Source: Nyssa sinensis
Lineage: Eukaryota > Streptophyta > Magnoliopsida > Cornales > Nyssaceae
Length of the DNA stretch: 64,000 nucleotides
Direction: 5' to 3'
Assembly (NCBI GenBank): GCA_008638375.1
Contig: CM018052.1
Location: 31,442,239 to 31,506,238, forward strand
A model generated the notes under the pieces. The model worked only from the letters and a program-made list of their open reading frames with translations, was not told the origin of the DNA and searched no databases. A program made the translations under genes and the position numbers. Below, one piece after another: positions 35,357-47,853 of the stretch (position 1 is the stretch's first letter; every line of letters starts with the position of its first letter).

Positions 35357-35855
35357 GTAAATTATATTAATATTCTTCAAAATTTTTTATAATTAGGCTA
35401 ACTATTTTTGAGATTTTTAAAATTATACTGATTTTTCTGTTTTATATGACAATATACAGATATCTTGTTCAGTTAATTTTTTTATTCAACATAGACAAAA
35501 CTATCCATTTATTTATTTATTTTTATATTTTTTAATTTTACCTATTTTTTTTAAAGATTTTTTTTATTTTATTTAAAAACAAGTTTAAAGTAAATAACTT
35601 ATTTTTATTTTATATAAAAATAAATTTAAGGTTTTCTATTAATATTTATTTAGAAAATAGAAAAAATGGTCAAAGTATAAAAATGTAAAAATAAATAAAT
35701 AAAATAATAGTTTTGTTATTTTGAAGAAAAAATTGACTGAAAAAAGATCTGTGTATATTTTCAAACAAAACATGAAAGGTTAGTATAATTTTAAAAATCT
35801 CAGAAGAAGTTAGTGTAATTGTCAAAAATCTCAGAAGATGTCAATATAATTTATC
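35357..35855. mobile_element. Long-hairpin element (foldback MITE)
   Basis: The two halves are reverse complements over about 230-250 bp each: GGTAAATTATATT at the start against AATATAATTTATC at the end, and TTTTGAGATTTTTAAAATTA near 35415 against its counterpart near 35795. The centre lies at about 35600. Transcription from either side would give a near-perfect long hairpin RNA. Confidence 0.8.
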
Positions 35856-36832
35856 ATTTTCTTTTTATTTTACCTCCTCGTATAATATATACACACACAG
35901 ACATACATACACACACACACTTTGAATTTTGTTTCCAAGCCATGTAATTTGTTTTATAATTTTTGTGACCCATGTAGTTTTAAAATTAATTCCTGGAATT
36001 ATGCATTTTTTAAATAAGTATGTTCCGAAGACTTTATTAAACTATTTTTTTCAACAAAAGCGTTCAAGAAGTTGCCTCTCTTTAAAAGATGACATTTTGT
36101 TGAATTAGTTCTTAGTGTTGAAAAATTCGTTACTAATCAATGTTCTACATTTTAAACTAAAATGAATCTTTTAAAACGATTCTAAAGAAGTCTTTCCAAA
36201 AGATTCTTTTAAATAATTTTTTTTTGTTTAAAGACATCTTGTAAAAAAAAACATTTTTAAAAATTGGATGAGTCTAAAAATATTAATAAAAATACATGAA
36301 TTATAGAAATTAATAAAAAAAAGAATGCAGGGGTAAAGTAAAAAATTCCACACACTTGTTTGTCTGGAAAACTTTGACATACAAAAGAAAATTTAAAATT
36401 TCATGACTAGCTTTTTTAGAAATTAAATTTTATGACAAATTAGGATTGCACTTTTTTTTATTTTTAATAAATAGATAAATGAAATCTGAATAATGTAGGA
36501 GAGCAAATTGAAATTGCATAAATAAATTAACCAAATCAATTTACCCAAACGTCAACCTCAATAGCACAGCCTTGGATTTGTGTTTGTGTTTGTGCTGAAA
36601 GTTCCCCTTGTTTGTACTAGGAATTGACCTCAGAAGGCAAGAGTCACACAGGCAAATACAGGGAAGATTCTTTGTCACTTCCTCAAATCCTAACCCATTC
36701 ATGGGAAAGTAATAACTATCAATCTGGACCGTTCACATTATGGACCCTACAATTAATCTGATTCCCTCCAATCCATAATAGCAGTTATTCCACAAAAGAT
36801 TGTACTACTTTTTGTTAGAATTAGTCCAATCG
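35856..36832. other. AT-rich intergenic DNA
   Basis: (AC)n/(AT)n microsatellite at about 35885-35922. No gene seen. Confidence 0.5.
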
Positions 36833-37190
36833 CGTGTCCAACCCATCTTACGTGTCCTAGATTAAATCTAATTTTCATGACAAATAATTAAATATCTTGT
36901 GCCCATCTTACGAGTCCCAAATTGAAATCTCCAACTTACGGGTCCCAAATTGAAATCTAATTTTCATGACAAATAATTAAATGTCTTGTGCCCATCTTAC
37001 GGGTCCCAAATTAAACGTTTGTGCCCATCTTACCCGTCCCAAATTGAAATCTAATTTTCATGACAAATAATTAAACGTCGGTGCCCATCTTACGGGTCCC
37101 AAATTGAAATCTAATTTCTATGACAAATAATTAAATGTCTGTGCCCATCTTATGGGCCCCAAATTGAAATCTAATTTCTATGACACATAC
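36833..37190. repeat. Minisatellite, about 62-bp unit
   Basis: Units of roughly 62 bp with the core GTGCCCATCTTACGGGTCCC, followed by AAATTGAAATCTAATTTTCATGAC, recur about five to six times. Two are internally deleted (near 36925 and 37010). Confidence 0.9.
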
Positions 37191-37289
37191 ATACATATAT
37201 ATATATATATAACATATTTTATCTTTTAAATTACATACTTTTTACTTTTAAATTGATAAAAAAATTTCCTTAAGTCTTCAAGCACAAGT

Positions 37290-37834
37290 AAAGATAATCA
37301 TGTTCGATTTAAATAAATCCTACAAATATTAATCTTAAAAGAAAAAATTACCAATACAAAAATAATTAATAACATTTGTTTTCTCACAGTGGAGTTTGCT
37401 TTGACTGGCTTCGTTTATCAAATGAGCTACGAAAATTTCTGCAAATAAATTCATGATCTTTTAATGTCAGTGTTGGGATAAGGGAATTTTGAAATATAGT
37501 TATTCATGGTATAATTATTAGTTCAATTAATTTTCTCAATTGTATTGAGAAAATAATCATGGACTAATGTGAGGATAATGTAACCAATGGATGAGAGTAC
37601 TAAGGGACTAAGCCAAATTATAATCATTCTCAATCTCTAAAAACACATAAAATCTTAATCATTTTTAAATTAGTATATTTTAAAATCTTGGTACAGTCTA
37701 ATATTTATTTCTTATTTTTTTCATTTCTCATCTAAAATTTTAGTCTATTTTAATTTTTTTGGTCTAATCTAATTTTTATGTATTATTTATCTTAATTTTC
37801 TTTTAAGATTAATATTTGTAGGATTTAGTTAAAT
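37290..37834 (-). repeat. Third, inverted partial copy of the D1/D2 segment
   Basis: The reverse complement matches about 26850-27370 (and 1-440), for example AGCTCATTTGATAAACGAAGC at 27210 against 37405-37425. It adjoins the outer end of the right inverted arm. Confidence 0.8.
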
Positions 37835-38190
37835 CTATTCTCATTTGTTATGAAAAGGCCTCTGGTCAAAAAATCAAATTAAACAAATCAACTTTGTGCT
37901 TTAGTCCTAATGCATCTCCTCAAGCAATTGCAGACGTGTCAGAAGTTCTTAGTGTGCAAATTGTGACCCAAGCCGTTGATTGGTAATTGGAATAAGGTTT
38001 TGTTAAGTTGATTATTTGGTAAAGGTTAGGCTTAGCCCGCTCATCCAACCCGACCCGCATCAACGGCCGCTTTAACCCAAGTCCACAATTTAAAACAGGG
38101 CGCTTTATCAGAACAGCCGGATTCTCAAACGAAAACCCTGGAAGTGCGCTTGGGCCGTTTTGTGCTCAAGAGAGTTTTTTGTTCTGAAAT

Positions 38191-41100
38191 ATGGAAGAAA
38201 GCAGTGACAGTTCCGACGACGGTGATTCTGGCCGCCGGTCTATCAATGATTCTGAAAGTGATTGTGATGAAGAGAGAAGTTATAGTTCCGGAGAACCAGC
38301 TTCAAAACCACCCAAGACTGACGAAGAAGACGAAGAAACCCTAGATCAACTCAGTGCCTTGCCGGACTCACTAATCCTTCAAATCCTCTCCCTCCTGCCC
38401 ATGGAAGAAGTCGTCAAAACAAGTGCTTTATCAAAAAAATGGCAATACCTCTGGACTTCTGTCGATAATCTCATTTTCATCAATAAGGATTACTCACAGT
38501 CCGAACGTTTCGAAAAGTTCATTAACTTCCTCGAGAAGACTCTGTCTCTCAGCAGCTGCTCAACGATTAGAAAATTCGCTGTCCAATTCGACTATGATGC
38601 TTTTTTGTATCCTGATGTTGATTTATGGATTAGCTTCGCTTTAACAAGATATGTGGAGGATCTCGACCTAAATTTCATCGGTCCACAGAGCTTTGATGGC
38701 ACCGATATTTACAGTTGCCTCAACATCTGTTCTCTAACTCATCACTAACAAAATTGAAATTGTCACTTTGTGTTTTTGAGCCGAGTGGTGTGATTAGTTG
38801 GAGATCGCTGAAGAATTTATCTCTCGAGTACTTGGAGTTGAATGAGGATATGATTGAGAGAATATTATCAGGCTGTCCCCTGTTGGAGGTTTTGGAATTG
38901 TATAATTTCATGGGTTTTAGACGTTTGGATGTGACTTCTCCCAGCCTCAGAACATTGAAGTTGAAAGATTTTTGGTATTCTTGTGATGATGATGATGGTG
39001 CTTTGTTGGAAATTTTGGCTCCGAATCTTCGGTCACTGGAGATTTCAGGATACCTTTATACAATGAAGTGTCGACTAGTGAATGTATCATCCTTGGTTGA
39101 TGCTAACCTGAGTTTCGACCTAGATACTCCTGCTGATAGTTCTGAGATTATGAAGAGTATCGGTACATAGTACTGGAACTGCTTGAAAGCCTTCGTCATG
39201 TTAAGCAACTTACAATTGGGTCTTGGTGCACTCAGGTTAGTTTCTTTTCACAAGTATCTACTTTTCTAATTCACCTAGACACCACAAATCATAATGCTGT
39301 ACTGCATGAATTTATTTCTAAAGGATGTGCATTCAGAAGATGAATGTTATGTGATTTATCATTGAAATACTGTTCTGATTTTTCAATTGATGTTTAATAG
39401 TTAATAATTTTGGGAGACCTAAAAATGATAAATAAATTGAATTACTGTTAAATTTCTCATTGATTTTTATTGAGTGAAAATTTTCTTTATTCAATTTTAA
39501 GCATTAAAATAGTGCATGCATATATTTTTAAGGGTGATGATTTTTTTTTTTATTTGTAGAAAATAGATTATATCGAATGTAAGTTATAAGAAAGGTTCTA
39601 ATTTTTGCTTTTTGTTACTAAAAAATTAATATTACCAATACATTTTTGGTAAATAAAGTGTAATTATATTAAAAACCTCCCAAGGGGGCAAACCCATATA
39701 AAAAGAAGGAGATTCGAAAAAAAATTAGAGTCTCATGTCACCCAAAACTCTACAGAGGGAATTAAAAGACCCTACTACCCATACATACAAAATATTTTAA
39801 AAAAATAACTTTGACTCTACAAGGAGAAGCTTCTTCCCCTTCAAAGGTTTTCTGTTTCTTTCTTGTCATATACACTAAAATAAACAAAGTGAGGCTGCTT
39901 CCCAAATCTTAAGGACACTTTGCTTTTTACAACCGGCCCTCCAACTTTTAAGTAACTCTTTCACTGTCCATGGCATGACCCAAAAGCAACCAAAAAAGAT
40001 AAAACAATAGCTGCCACACCTCACAAGGAAGAAGCAAATGCTCCACTGTTTCCTCCTTCCACATACACATCAACCCCCGATTAGTTAACTTGAATCCTCT
40101 TTTCTTCAAATTTTCTTCCGCCAAAATAGCGCCCCATGCAGCTGCCACTCAAAAAAAGCCACCTTCACAGATCTTTTAGACCTCCAATTCTCGAAATACT
40201 ATTCCAAGGAAAATATTTAACCTCTTTCCTTGAAAGAACCTTGTACTTTGTAGAAGCATTAAAGGTGAAGCCTGCAACAACTTAATCACATAATCTTTAT
40301 CAAGTCTGACTCTAGTCTGTGCCAAACCTCCATTATCGCTGTAATCCTCTACCTCCTGTGAGAGGTTATTGGAAAGAGTTGGCAAACCTCTCCTTAAAAG
40401 CCAAGCTTCCCTGCCAAACATCACTCCAAAACTTCACTTTCTTCCCCGAACCCACCTTAAAAGATATGCATCTCAAGAAATCCCCACCAACCTTTCCAAT
40501 GCTCTTCCACAAACCCACCCCAAAAGAACGCTCCACCTCCTTAGACATCCATATAATATAATACAAATATATGTATTTCTTAAAGAAAAGAAGTTCATTC
40601 CTTAGTATTGGTCTGGCTTATGTAGAGTGCCCCGGTGAGGGGGGAGGGGGGTAATCTGGAAATAGACCAACCCTTGTATTATTTTTTTGCACAATCCTAA
40701 TAATTAATGCTATAAATGATTTTCTTTCTTTTTTTTAAAAAAAATTATCAATTATTCTATTAGTTAGAAGTGAAGTTATTGAAATATTAATTATTAGAAC
40801 GCCAACTCTATAGTTGATTCAGTTATGTCACAATTCTAACAATAAAGTAAAAAATCTAATGTTATAGGGCAATCTTTTAGTTAGAGCAATCAAGGAAAAA
40901 CACAAATGTTCATGACCTTGCACACTAGACAAAACTACAGCTTTTAGGAGCAATTCTGGTGTTTAAATTTTCTTCTGTTGGTGGCCTTATCTTGTTTTGT
41001 TTTCTTTTCTGCTTGTGTTTATTTGTAAGGTTCTATCGATATTGGAGGTGAAAGGTTTGCCTCTCCATTGTTAAAATGCAAATGTTTAACACTAGACACT

Positions 41101-41971
41101 CACATCAAGAAATGGGACCAGGGATAGCAAGGCTTCTACAAAGTTCACCTTATCTTGAGACATTAGTCATAGTCATGTCATCCGACGACACTGCAAAGGT
41201 GTGTTTTCCCATCACTGTTCTTCCATTTATTTGCTTCACATCACTTACATAATACATGTGCTTGGTAGGAACTCTTTTGAAGAATAACTTCCAAATACTC
41301 TATTTTATACATTTTAAAAATTCTCAACGAAATCTAGATTTGAGTATTTCCTAGAATAAGCCGCTGTCCCCCTTTTTTGCCGGGAATTTTATAGGGGGCC
41401 ATATGAGGTGTGAAGTGAGTCTCTTTGTTGTCTGATGTGCTCGTGGCATTTTCCCCTTAAAATTTTCCTCAAGTTGATTTTGGTGGTTGATTCTGGGAAT
41501 TATTCTAGAGATAAATCATAATGGCAGTCATTTTCTGTTGAAGTTGCATTTAGATGCTACTTTCGAATTTGAAATTATAGTATAATAAATTACAATCTAT
41601 ATTAAATCTAGATCTTATCCTAATCAAATTTTTATCTACAGTTTCATTTCAGCAGAGAATTTCACAACCATTACATTTTCAATGGCAAATGTTTGTCTCA
41701 AAACAGGAATTTTGAGTGTTTGTCACAGCACCTCAGGAATGTTAAGATTGCTAGCTTTGGAAAAAGGCATTCTAAATTTGAATTAAAGCTAGTGCAATTT
41801 CTACTTAAGAGAGCAATGGTGCTAGTGAAGATGGTTATCAACTCCCGGAAGGAGTGTGAAGTCTGTGATCAATACTTTGCATGCTGCATGTCACAGGAAT
41901 TACTAGAAGTGGCTCAACAATTTTTGAGTTTTCCAAGATCCTCACCCAATGCGGTAGTTTGGTTTTCTTGA
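38191..41971 (+). pseudogene. F-box/LRR/FBD gene 1, right copy (frameshifted)
   Basis: An FBD-type F-box protein would act as substrate receptor of an SCF ubiquitin ligase. Exon 1 (38191-39235) starts with an acidic Ser-rich leader, then an F-box at residues 54-95 (LPDSLILQILSLLP, then TSALSKKWQYLW), then LRRs. A one-base loss near 38712 ends the first frame at residue 185. The LRR part continues in another frame from 38715, and a second one-base loss near 39145 shifts it again. Exon 2 is 41030-41198, with a 5-bp loss relative to the left copy. Exon 3 is 41653-41971, the FBD domain, still open and ending in the same PNAVVWFS-stop. Intron 1 holds a LINE. The left copy is intact at the 38712 and 39145 lesions, so the decay is independent. 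Confidence 0.88.
39655..40610 (-). mobile_element. 5'-truncated L1-type LINE fragment, right arm
   Basis: Minus-strand counterpart of 20190-21115, in the same intron. ORF2 C-terminal motifs: KSIGKVGGDFLRCISFKVG (about 40510) and the zf-RVT region AAAWGAILAEENLKKRGFKL (from 40148). It lost a few bases inside the VVREVWQLL stretch. Confidence 0.85.
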
Positions 41972-43560
41972 GTCATGTTAAGAATTTATGCGGCGGATTT
42001 ATTTCGTCGTGTATGCAATATTTTTATGATATATATATATATATATATATCAATTTGATCCAACTAATTTTGAGAAATTTGGTTATCAAGTAGCGATTTG
42101 AACCTTGAGAGCCATTAAAATTTGCTTGTATTTGCTCGAAATTAGATTGGAATGTCTGCGCACACAAATAAATTCCCTTTTTGAAAAAATAAAGCTAGAG
42201 GAAACTTTGAATCAGACGGTTTATCATCGGGGTGAAGTGGTGAATCATCTTCAGTTCCAAAAAAACATAAAAAAGAAACTCTGGCTTACATGTCTTGCTA
42301 TGCTACATTTGGTTCAAATGTTACGATAAGTTGATAACATCAAAGAATAATGTTAGCATCAATACTGTAAGTGACGGATACTACGGGGAATAAGTGGGGC
42401 CATAGCCTCTTTCAAAAATTTTGATATTAAATTTTTTATCATTAATTTTGTTAAAATATTTTAACAAAATAAGTCTCAATTTTTTCTAAGTTTTTTTAAT
42501 ATATTTACGTGAATCATCTTAAATTTTTAACTTTTTTAATTTGATTATTTCAAAATTTTAATTCGTCACTGAATACTATAATGTAGTTGTGGTTGACAAA
42601 AGGGGGGCCTTTAAAAGGTCATTTATTAAGCTAGACTAATCTTGACTCAAAGTTATTGTACCATTATGTATAAAGGCAGACATGATATTTGAATAGATGA
42701 ATTGAATTTAAGAGCTTAATTTGCATCACTAACAATAAGGAAGGTTGTACAAAAAAAAAAAAAAACAATAAGGAAGGATTCATCCAAACGGGTAGTGGTG
42801 TGGTGGTTGAAAGAACGAGTTCAAGTGTTTGATATATTTAATTTTAAGTATTTGATATGAGTTTAAATAATGGACGAATCTCAAGTGTTTGGGTATATTA
42901 AGTTAAGTATTTGGTATGAGTTTGAACTCTTGTTGTTGCATCTTATGTGATTTAAATGGTACACTTGTTGTAGGGTTAATGCACATAAATAAAATTTACT
43001 TTTCAAATCTACTCTAATAAAGTGATAATAAGTATTGATTCGGAAATCACAAATAACAAACAGCAGAAATTTGTCCATTGTACCAAAAAAGAAAAGAAAA
43101 GAAAAAATCCAACTCTGAATGAATATCCCTCATATGTATACTAGTAAGGTGTTCTTTTTAAGTTTAAGCTAATTGATACAATTGCACTTGTTTCTTTTTA
43201 AGTTTTTAACATATCAAACATGCTCTCTCTTAAAATATTGTCACAAACAAATATTTACTGTAAAAAAAAGCAAATGTGTGGTGAAATTTCTAAAGTTCTA
43301 CAGTGGACTCTCTAACCCGCCCATTGTTTCCCTTCAAAAAGACTGCCGAACATCATTTTTCTTTTCCTTTTTAATTTTTTTCCCCCCTACTGTTTTCCTT
43401 TCAAACTTCTTTTACTCTCAATTTTCTCTTCATAAAACCTTCCCTCCTAAATTTTTTTCCTTTTACTATTTTCTTTGATTTTCAAATTTATCTCTTAATT
43501 TTATCCAAATAAATATCATTTTATCATCCAACTTATTTTATTTTCAACATTGTTAATACA
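41972..43560. other. Intergenic DNA of the right arm
   Basis: Matches 17282-18788 in reverse. (AT)n at 42030-42050. Short open frames are not shared with the other arm. Probably contains the promoter of F-box gene 2. Confidence 0.6.
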
Positions 43561-46075
43561 ATGAGTTCTTTAAAAACAGCTTTACTGACTTCTTTTTCAT
43601 CTTCGTCCTCTTTAGATGAAGACGAAGAAATGGCATTACTTGTAACTCTTTATTACATGAACACTAATGTAATGTTGGAAATTTTAAGAGATGAAACCCA
43701 ACCCCAAATAGAACGTAAAAATGCATTTATTTACCGCCAAAGAAGGAAGGCAGCACACCCCAAAAAAGCACTTCAGATTGAAGATTTCATGGGGAAAAGG
43801 AGATGCTCCTATGATTTTTCAGATGAAGACGAAGGTGAAGAGTTGGAGGTAAGCTTTGATTTCAGTGGAGATGAGAAACCCCGTGGTTCAAACGGGGATG
43901 AAGGTAACGATTATGATGGAGAACTCTCACCTCCACCCCCACCACCAAAGCTGCGAAAGAAAAGAAGCCAAGACCGAATCAGTGCCTTTTCGGACTCACT
44001 ATCGCCAACAAAACGGTGAAAGAAAAGAGCCCGAGACCGAATCAGCGTCCTGCCGGACTCACTACTCCTTAACATCATCTCTTTCTTGCCAACGAAGGAC
44101 GTTGTTAGAACATGCACTTCATCGAAAAGGTGGCTGTACCTCTCTGGACTTCTGTTGAAAACATCTCACTCAGTTATCGATTAGTTAGGAATTAGTTTGT
44201 ATCAGTTATTTTGTTAATTTGTTGTTGTAAATAACAGATTAGTTAGAGTTTGTTGTAATCAATAATTAGTTAATTGTTCCTTCTTTATATAATGAGAGAA
44301 GTTCCCTCAAGCTAGACTTATTAAAACTTTTCATGTTGCTTCTCAACATCAGCTTGCAATATTTTTACTAAAGCTCTTAGATTATCTCAATTTTCTAGTC
44401 TTTTTCTCAAAATGGGAGTACGTAATTTCTACAGTACTCCATCTTGAGGAAAAGTATTAGAGCTAATTGGTGATGCCAAGTCAGCACACACAGCTACTAT
44501 TGATTAGTCAAGAATTAGTTTATATCATTTATTTTGTTAATTCGTTGTTGTAAATAATAGATTAGTTAAAGTTTGTTGTAATTAATAATTAATTAGTTGT
44601 TCCTCTATAATGAGAGAAGTTCCTTGATTGTCATTGACAAGTTAAGCAGGGTATTCCTTTCGGTTCCAATTTCTAATACATCGGACGAAAAGCTCATCCA
44701 TAAGTTCATCAGCTTTGTCGATGAAGCCCTAGTTCTGTTCACATCGTCTAATATTAGGAAGTTTTGTCTCGATTTTCCGTATGAACGTCGTTTTGCCCCA
44801 AATGTTAATATGTGGGTTCGATTCGCGATGCAGAAGAGTGTGGAGGAGCTGGAATTAAATTTGTATAATCAATGCCCTGGTAATCGTTATAAATTGCCTC
44901 AGTACGTCTATGCGAATTCATCTTTAACAAAATTGAATCTGTCCAAGAGCAAGATCATGCCCTACAGGGGAGTTAGCTGGAAATCTCTCAGGGCATTGAC
45001 AATCAAGTGTGTCGTTGTGTCCGAGATTGCAATTGGAATGATATTATCGGGCGGTCCTGTATTGGAGTTTCTCGAATTGTACAGAAGTTGTGTCGAACAT
45101 CGTTTGGATATTAATTCTTCAAGTTTGAAGAAGTTGGTGATAAGGGGCTATAGGAACCCATTTGTTGAAGAAGATGACTCCGTGTTGGAAATATCCGCTC
45201 CTAGATTTTCATCACTGGAAATCGTGGGGGTATTTCATGAGGAAGAAGATTCTGACTGGTGAAATCGTGGGGTATTTAATTTACGTATCTCAGCTGAGTA
45301 ATTCAATCAAAACCCAACTTCTGTTAATTGAATTATGTGGCAATATATTATAATCAGTGATTCAAAAATAGTAATTGTTTTTGGCCCAAGTTTTATGTTT
45401 AACTATCAAGAAAACAACTTCGTAATGGTGTGCTGTCAACTGTTGTTATTCGAATGCTATATGCACAATGTGCCTAAAAAACATTTAATGGCGCAGTACC
45501 CACATTCTTACTTTTGAGGTGCAACTCTTTTGGAAGATTTACACAAACCAAATATCTCTTCTCCTTGCCAAGAATAATCTTGTTTTTATATTTTAAAACT
45601 TCTCCAGATGAGATAGGTTGCTTTCCTCCTATAATGAGTGAATTATAGTTTTAGATTTAAACATAGTTGCAATAATTGGATCGAGTTTCTTGGTTTTCAA
45701 AAATGTAATACCTCTTGCATGTAGAATACATTGACTGTTTGTTAGTAACACAACTAACACACATCTTAATTCTATAATGGGTTTCTGCAAAACTTTGTAT
45801 TCATTGGAAAAGAGGTTTGCTTGTAATGTTTTATTCATAAATATTAGTAATTGATTCCATTTTTCCCCTTCTACCTTAATTGACCCAGGTCCTATCGAAA
45901 TTAAATGTGGAAGTTTTAACATCTCCAATGTTAGAGTACAAATGTTTGACATTAGTCGCACACATGAAGAAATGGGACCTCCCAGGGATAGCAAGCCCAC
46001 TACAAAGTTTCCCTGATCTGGAGATGTTAATCATAGATATGCCCCCCCTCACTACTCAGAGGTGTGTTCTTCCAA
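43561..46075 (+). pseudogene. F-box/LRR gene 2, right copy (interrupted)
   Basis: Starts at the ATG 43561 with an acidic, Ser- and Pro-rich leader (about 140 codons, PPPPPP run). The F-box ([21 protein letters not shown]) at about 44035-44160 is out of frame with the leader, after a stop at 44017. A 460-bp LTR-type insertion (44165-44625) splits it from the LRR part (open 44597-45262, IRKFCLDF ... GGPVLEFLELYRSC ... SLKKLVIRGY). A frame change near 45240 follows. Exon 2 lies at about 45890-46062 (KKWDLPGIASPLQSFPDLEML), after CCCAG and before GTGTGTTC. Exon 3, the FBD, is not found; the gypsy copy lies downstream. In the left arm exon 3 survives while exon 2 is lost. Confidence 0.8.
44165..44625. 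mobile_element. Small LTR-type insertion with two direct repeats
   Basis: Two direct repeats of about 130 bp (44180-44313 and 44500-44625; both with GTTGTTGTAAATAA and ending TATAATGAGAGAAGTTCC) flank about 190 bp, which includes a purine-rich tract and GTATTAGAGC before the second repeat. This is the layout of a TRIM or a collapsed copia element. Exact ends and target duplication are unclear. It splits F-box gene 2. Confidence 0.55.
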
Positions 46076-46558
46076 AATTGTTTCTTCATATCTTACCTTT
46101 TACATCCATTTTGAGGCGTGTTTGGAAAGAACTATAATGATTAATAGCTTCTAATCAATTTCTTTCTATCATATTTTATTTAAATTATTTTGCCAACATG
46201 TCAAAGTTATGAAAATGAATTTGACATGTTGAAAAAAAAATTGCAAACATTGGTCTATTACTTTAAGGAAAAATTTATGATAAATTATCATATCATAAGA
46301 AATGATATTAATTAATTAAATAATAGGAGTATTATATGTAATTATTAGAAATAATAAGAAATGTTAGTATAATTTATTTATTTTATTTACAATATACTTT
46401 TAAAATATGATTTTTTTTTTTTTTTTGAATTCTGTAGACAATCATAAAAAGATAGTTTTGAAGTGTTTGTGAACCTTTTTTTTTTATTGTCTTTTAGTGG
46501 TCTTTTCTAAAGAATCTATAGTATTCTTCTCTTTTGGTTCTAATCTTTTCATTATTAC

Positions 46559-47117
46559 TGATATACCACAAAATGACAGACCAGTCTCCATATGACACGT
46601 GTGACTATGAGGCTCAGACATCCAGAGTATTACGATATGTTCGGTCATTCAGAGCATACGTATCCATTCACCCTTCAGAGCATACAGGTCTGAGTACAGA
46701 TCTTCCGAAGCACTTCTCAAGATTCAAAGCTCATCACCGCCTTAGCACCCTACCGAGCATAGTATAAGGAAACAGTCTTCTGCAAGGAAACTATCACTCA
46801 CGGATATCTTTCAATCGTAGTGTTCAACATGGAAACTGCTATCTTCGATAATTAAATCCCTATTTCTATGGCTCCAAATCCTAATCAACTTAGGAAAGCC
46901 GCAACCTATAAATTAAACCCTAAAGGTACGTTTTATGATTCATGCTCATTCTTTGGCTTACATTATTGTCTTTCAATTCAGTTTTATTAACTTAAGCATC
47001 AGAGCAGCTATCGCCAGAGCCAATCCGGTGGTCCACTGATCGTGTCTTGAATGTTCCTCAGGTAACGGAGTTTGGAGTTCTCGGCAGCCCTCGTGAGAGC
47101 CAAAAAGTCCAGCATCG
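46559..47117 (+). repeat. 5' LTR of gypsy element 2
   Basis: Starts TGATATACCACAA, ends GTCCAGCATCG (terminal CA mutated to CG). TATA-like CCTATAAATTAAACC near 46905. Same subfamily as the LTRs at 23536 and 55620. Confidence 0.9.
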
Positions 47118-47853
47118 GTTTGACGCCGTCTGTGGGAAATGACAATCACCAAGTGCTCTACTTACCCAAAAACTCACTCTCCTTTTTACAAAAGGATTAT
47201 GGCTCTCAATCTCCGGCCGAGGAAGAAAGCTCAAAATCCACAAGACCCTCAACCCTGATGGCCAACCAAACGGGGAAGAGGACGAACCACCGATCTTGTA
47301 CGGCAAGAGCTTGATCAAGTCAAGAGATAAAATCAGTTGATGCAAGAGAAACTTCTAGCCATGTCTAGAACTTTGGCAATGCTTACTTAGAATCGTGGAA
47401 CTGATCCTCAGAATCCACTCGTAAACACGACTACTCAGGAGGCACAACCTCCTACTGCTGCTCACATTCATGGAGACCCCCAGACATCGATAACCATAGG
47501 CAGAGGGATATCAGCCTTCATTCCAGAGGTTCATTATCGAAGCACCACTAGGGCCCCAACCCTTGGAGCTTCAGGAGTGAATCCAGCACCACAAGAGTTT
47601 GCTCCTGCACCTCCAGTCCAAAAGGACCAAGGTAACCCCCCGGCCATGGGCCTGGAATATCCAGTCCATACAGGCCCTGAAGCCGCAAGACTTGACTCAT
47701 AGCAACCAATCCTACCTAGGGCCCCGTAAAGAGTTGAAGAAATTACGGACTCTATGGATCGCACCAGTGCTATAAGGGAGTTCAAGTTCCTCCAGAGCAG
47801 GATGAGCTAGCAAAGCTGCTCGAAAGGCTAGCCACATCGTTCACCCCTACCAT

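Noticed and set aside
36833..37190. Regularly spaced repeats that might suggest a CRISPR array
   Set aside because: The whole unit is repeated, with no unique spacers, in plant nuclear DNA.
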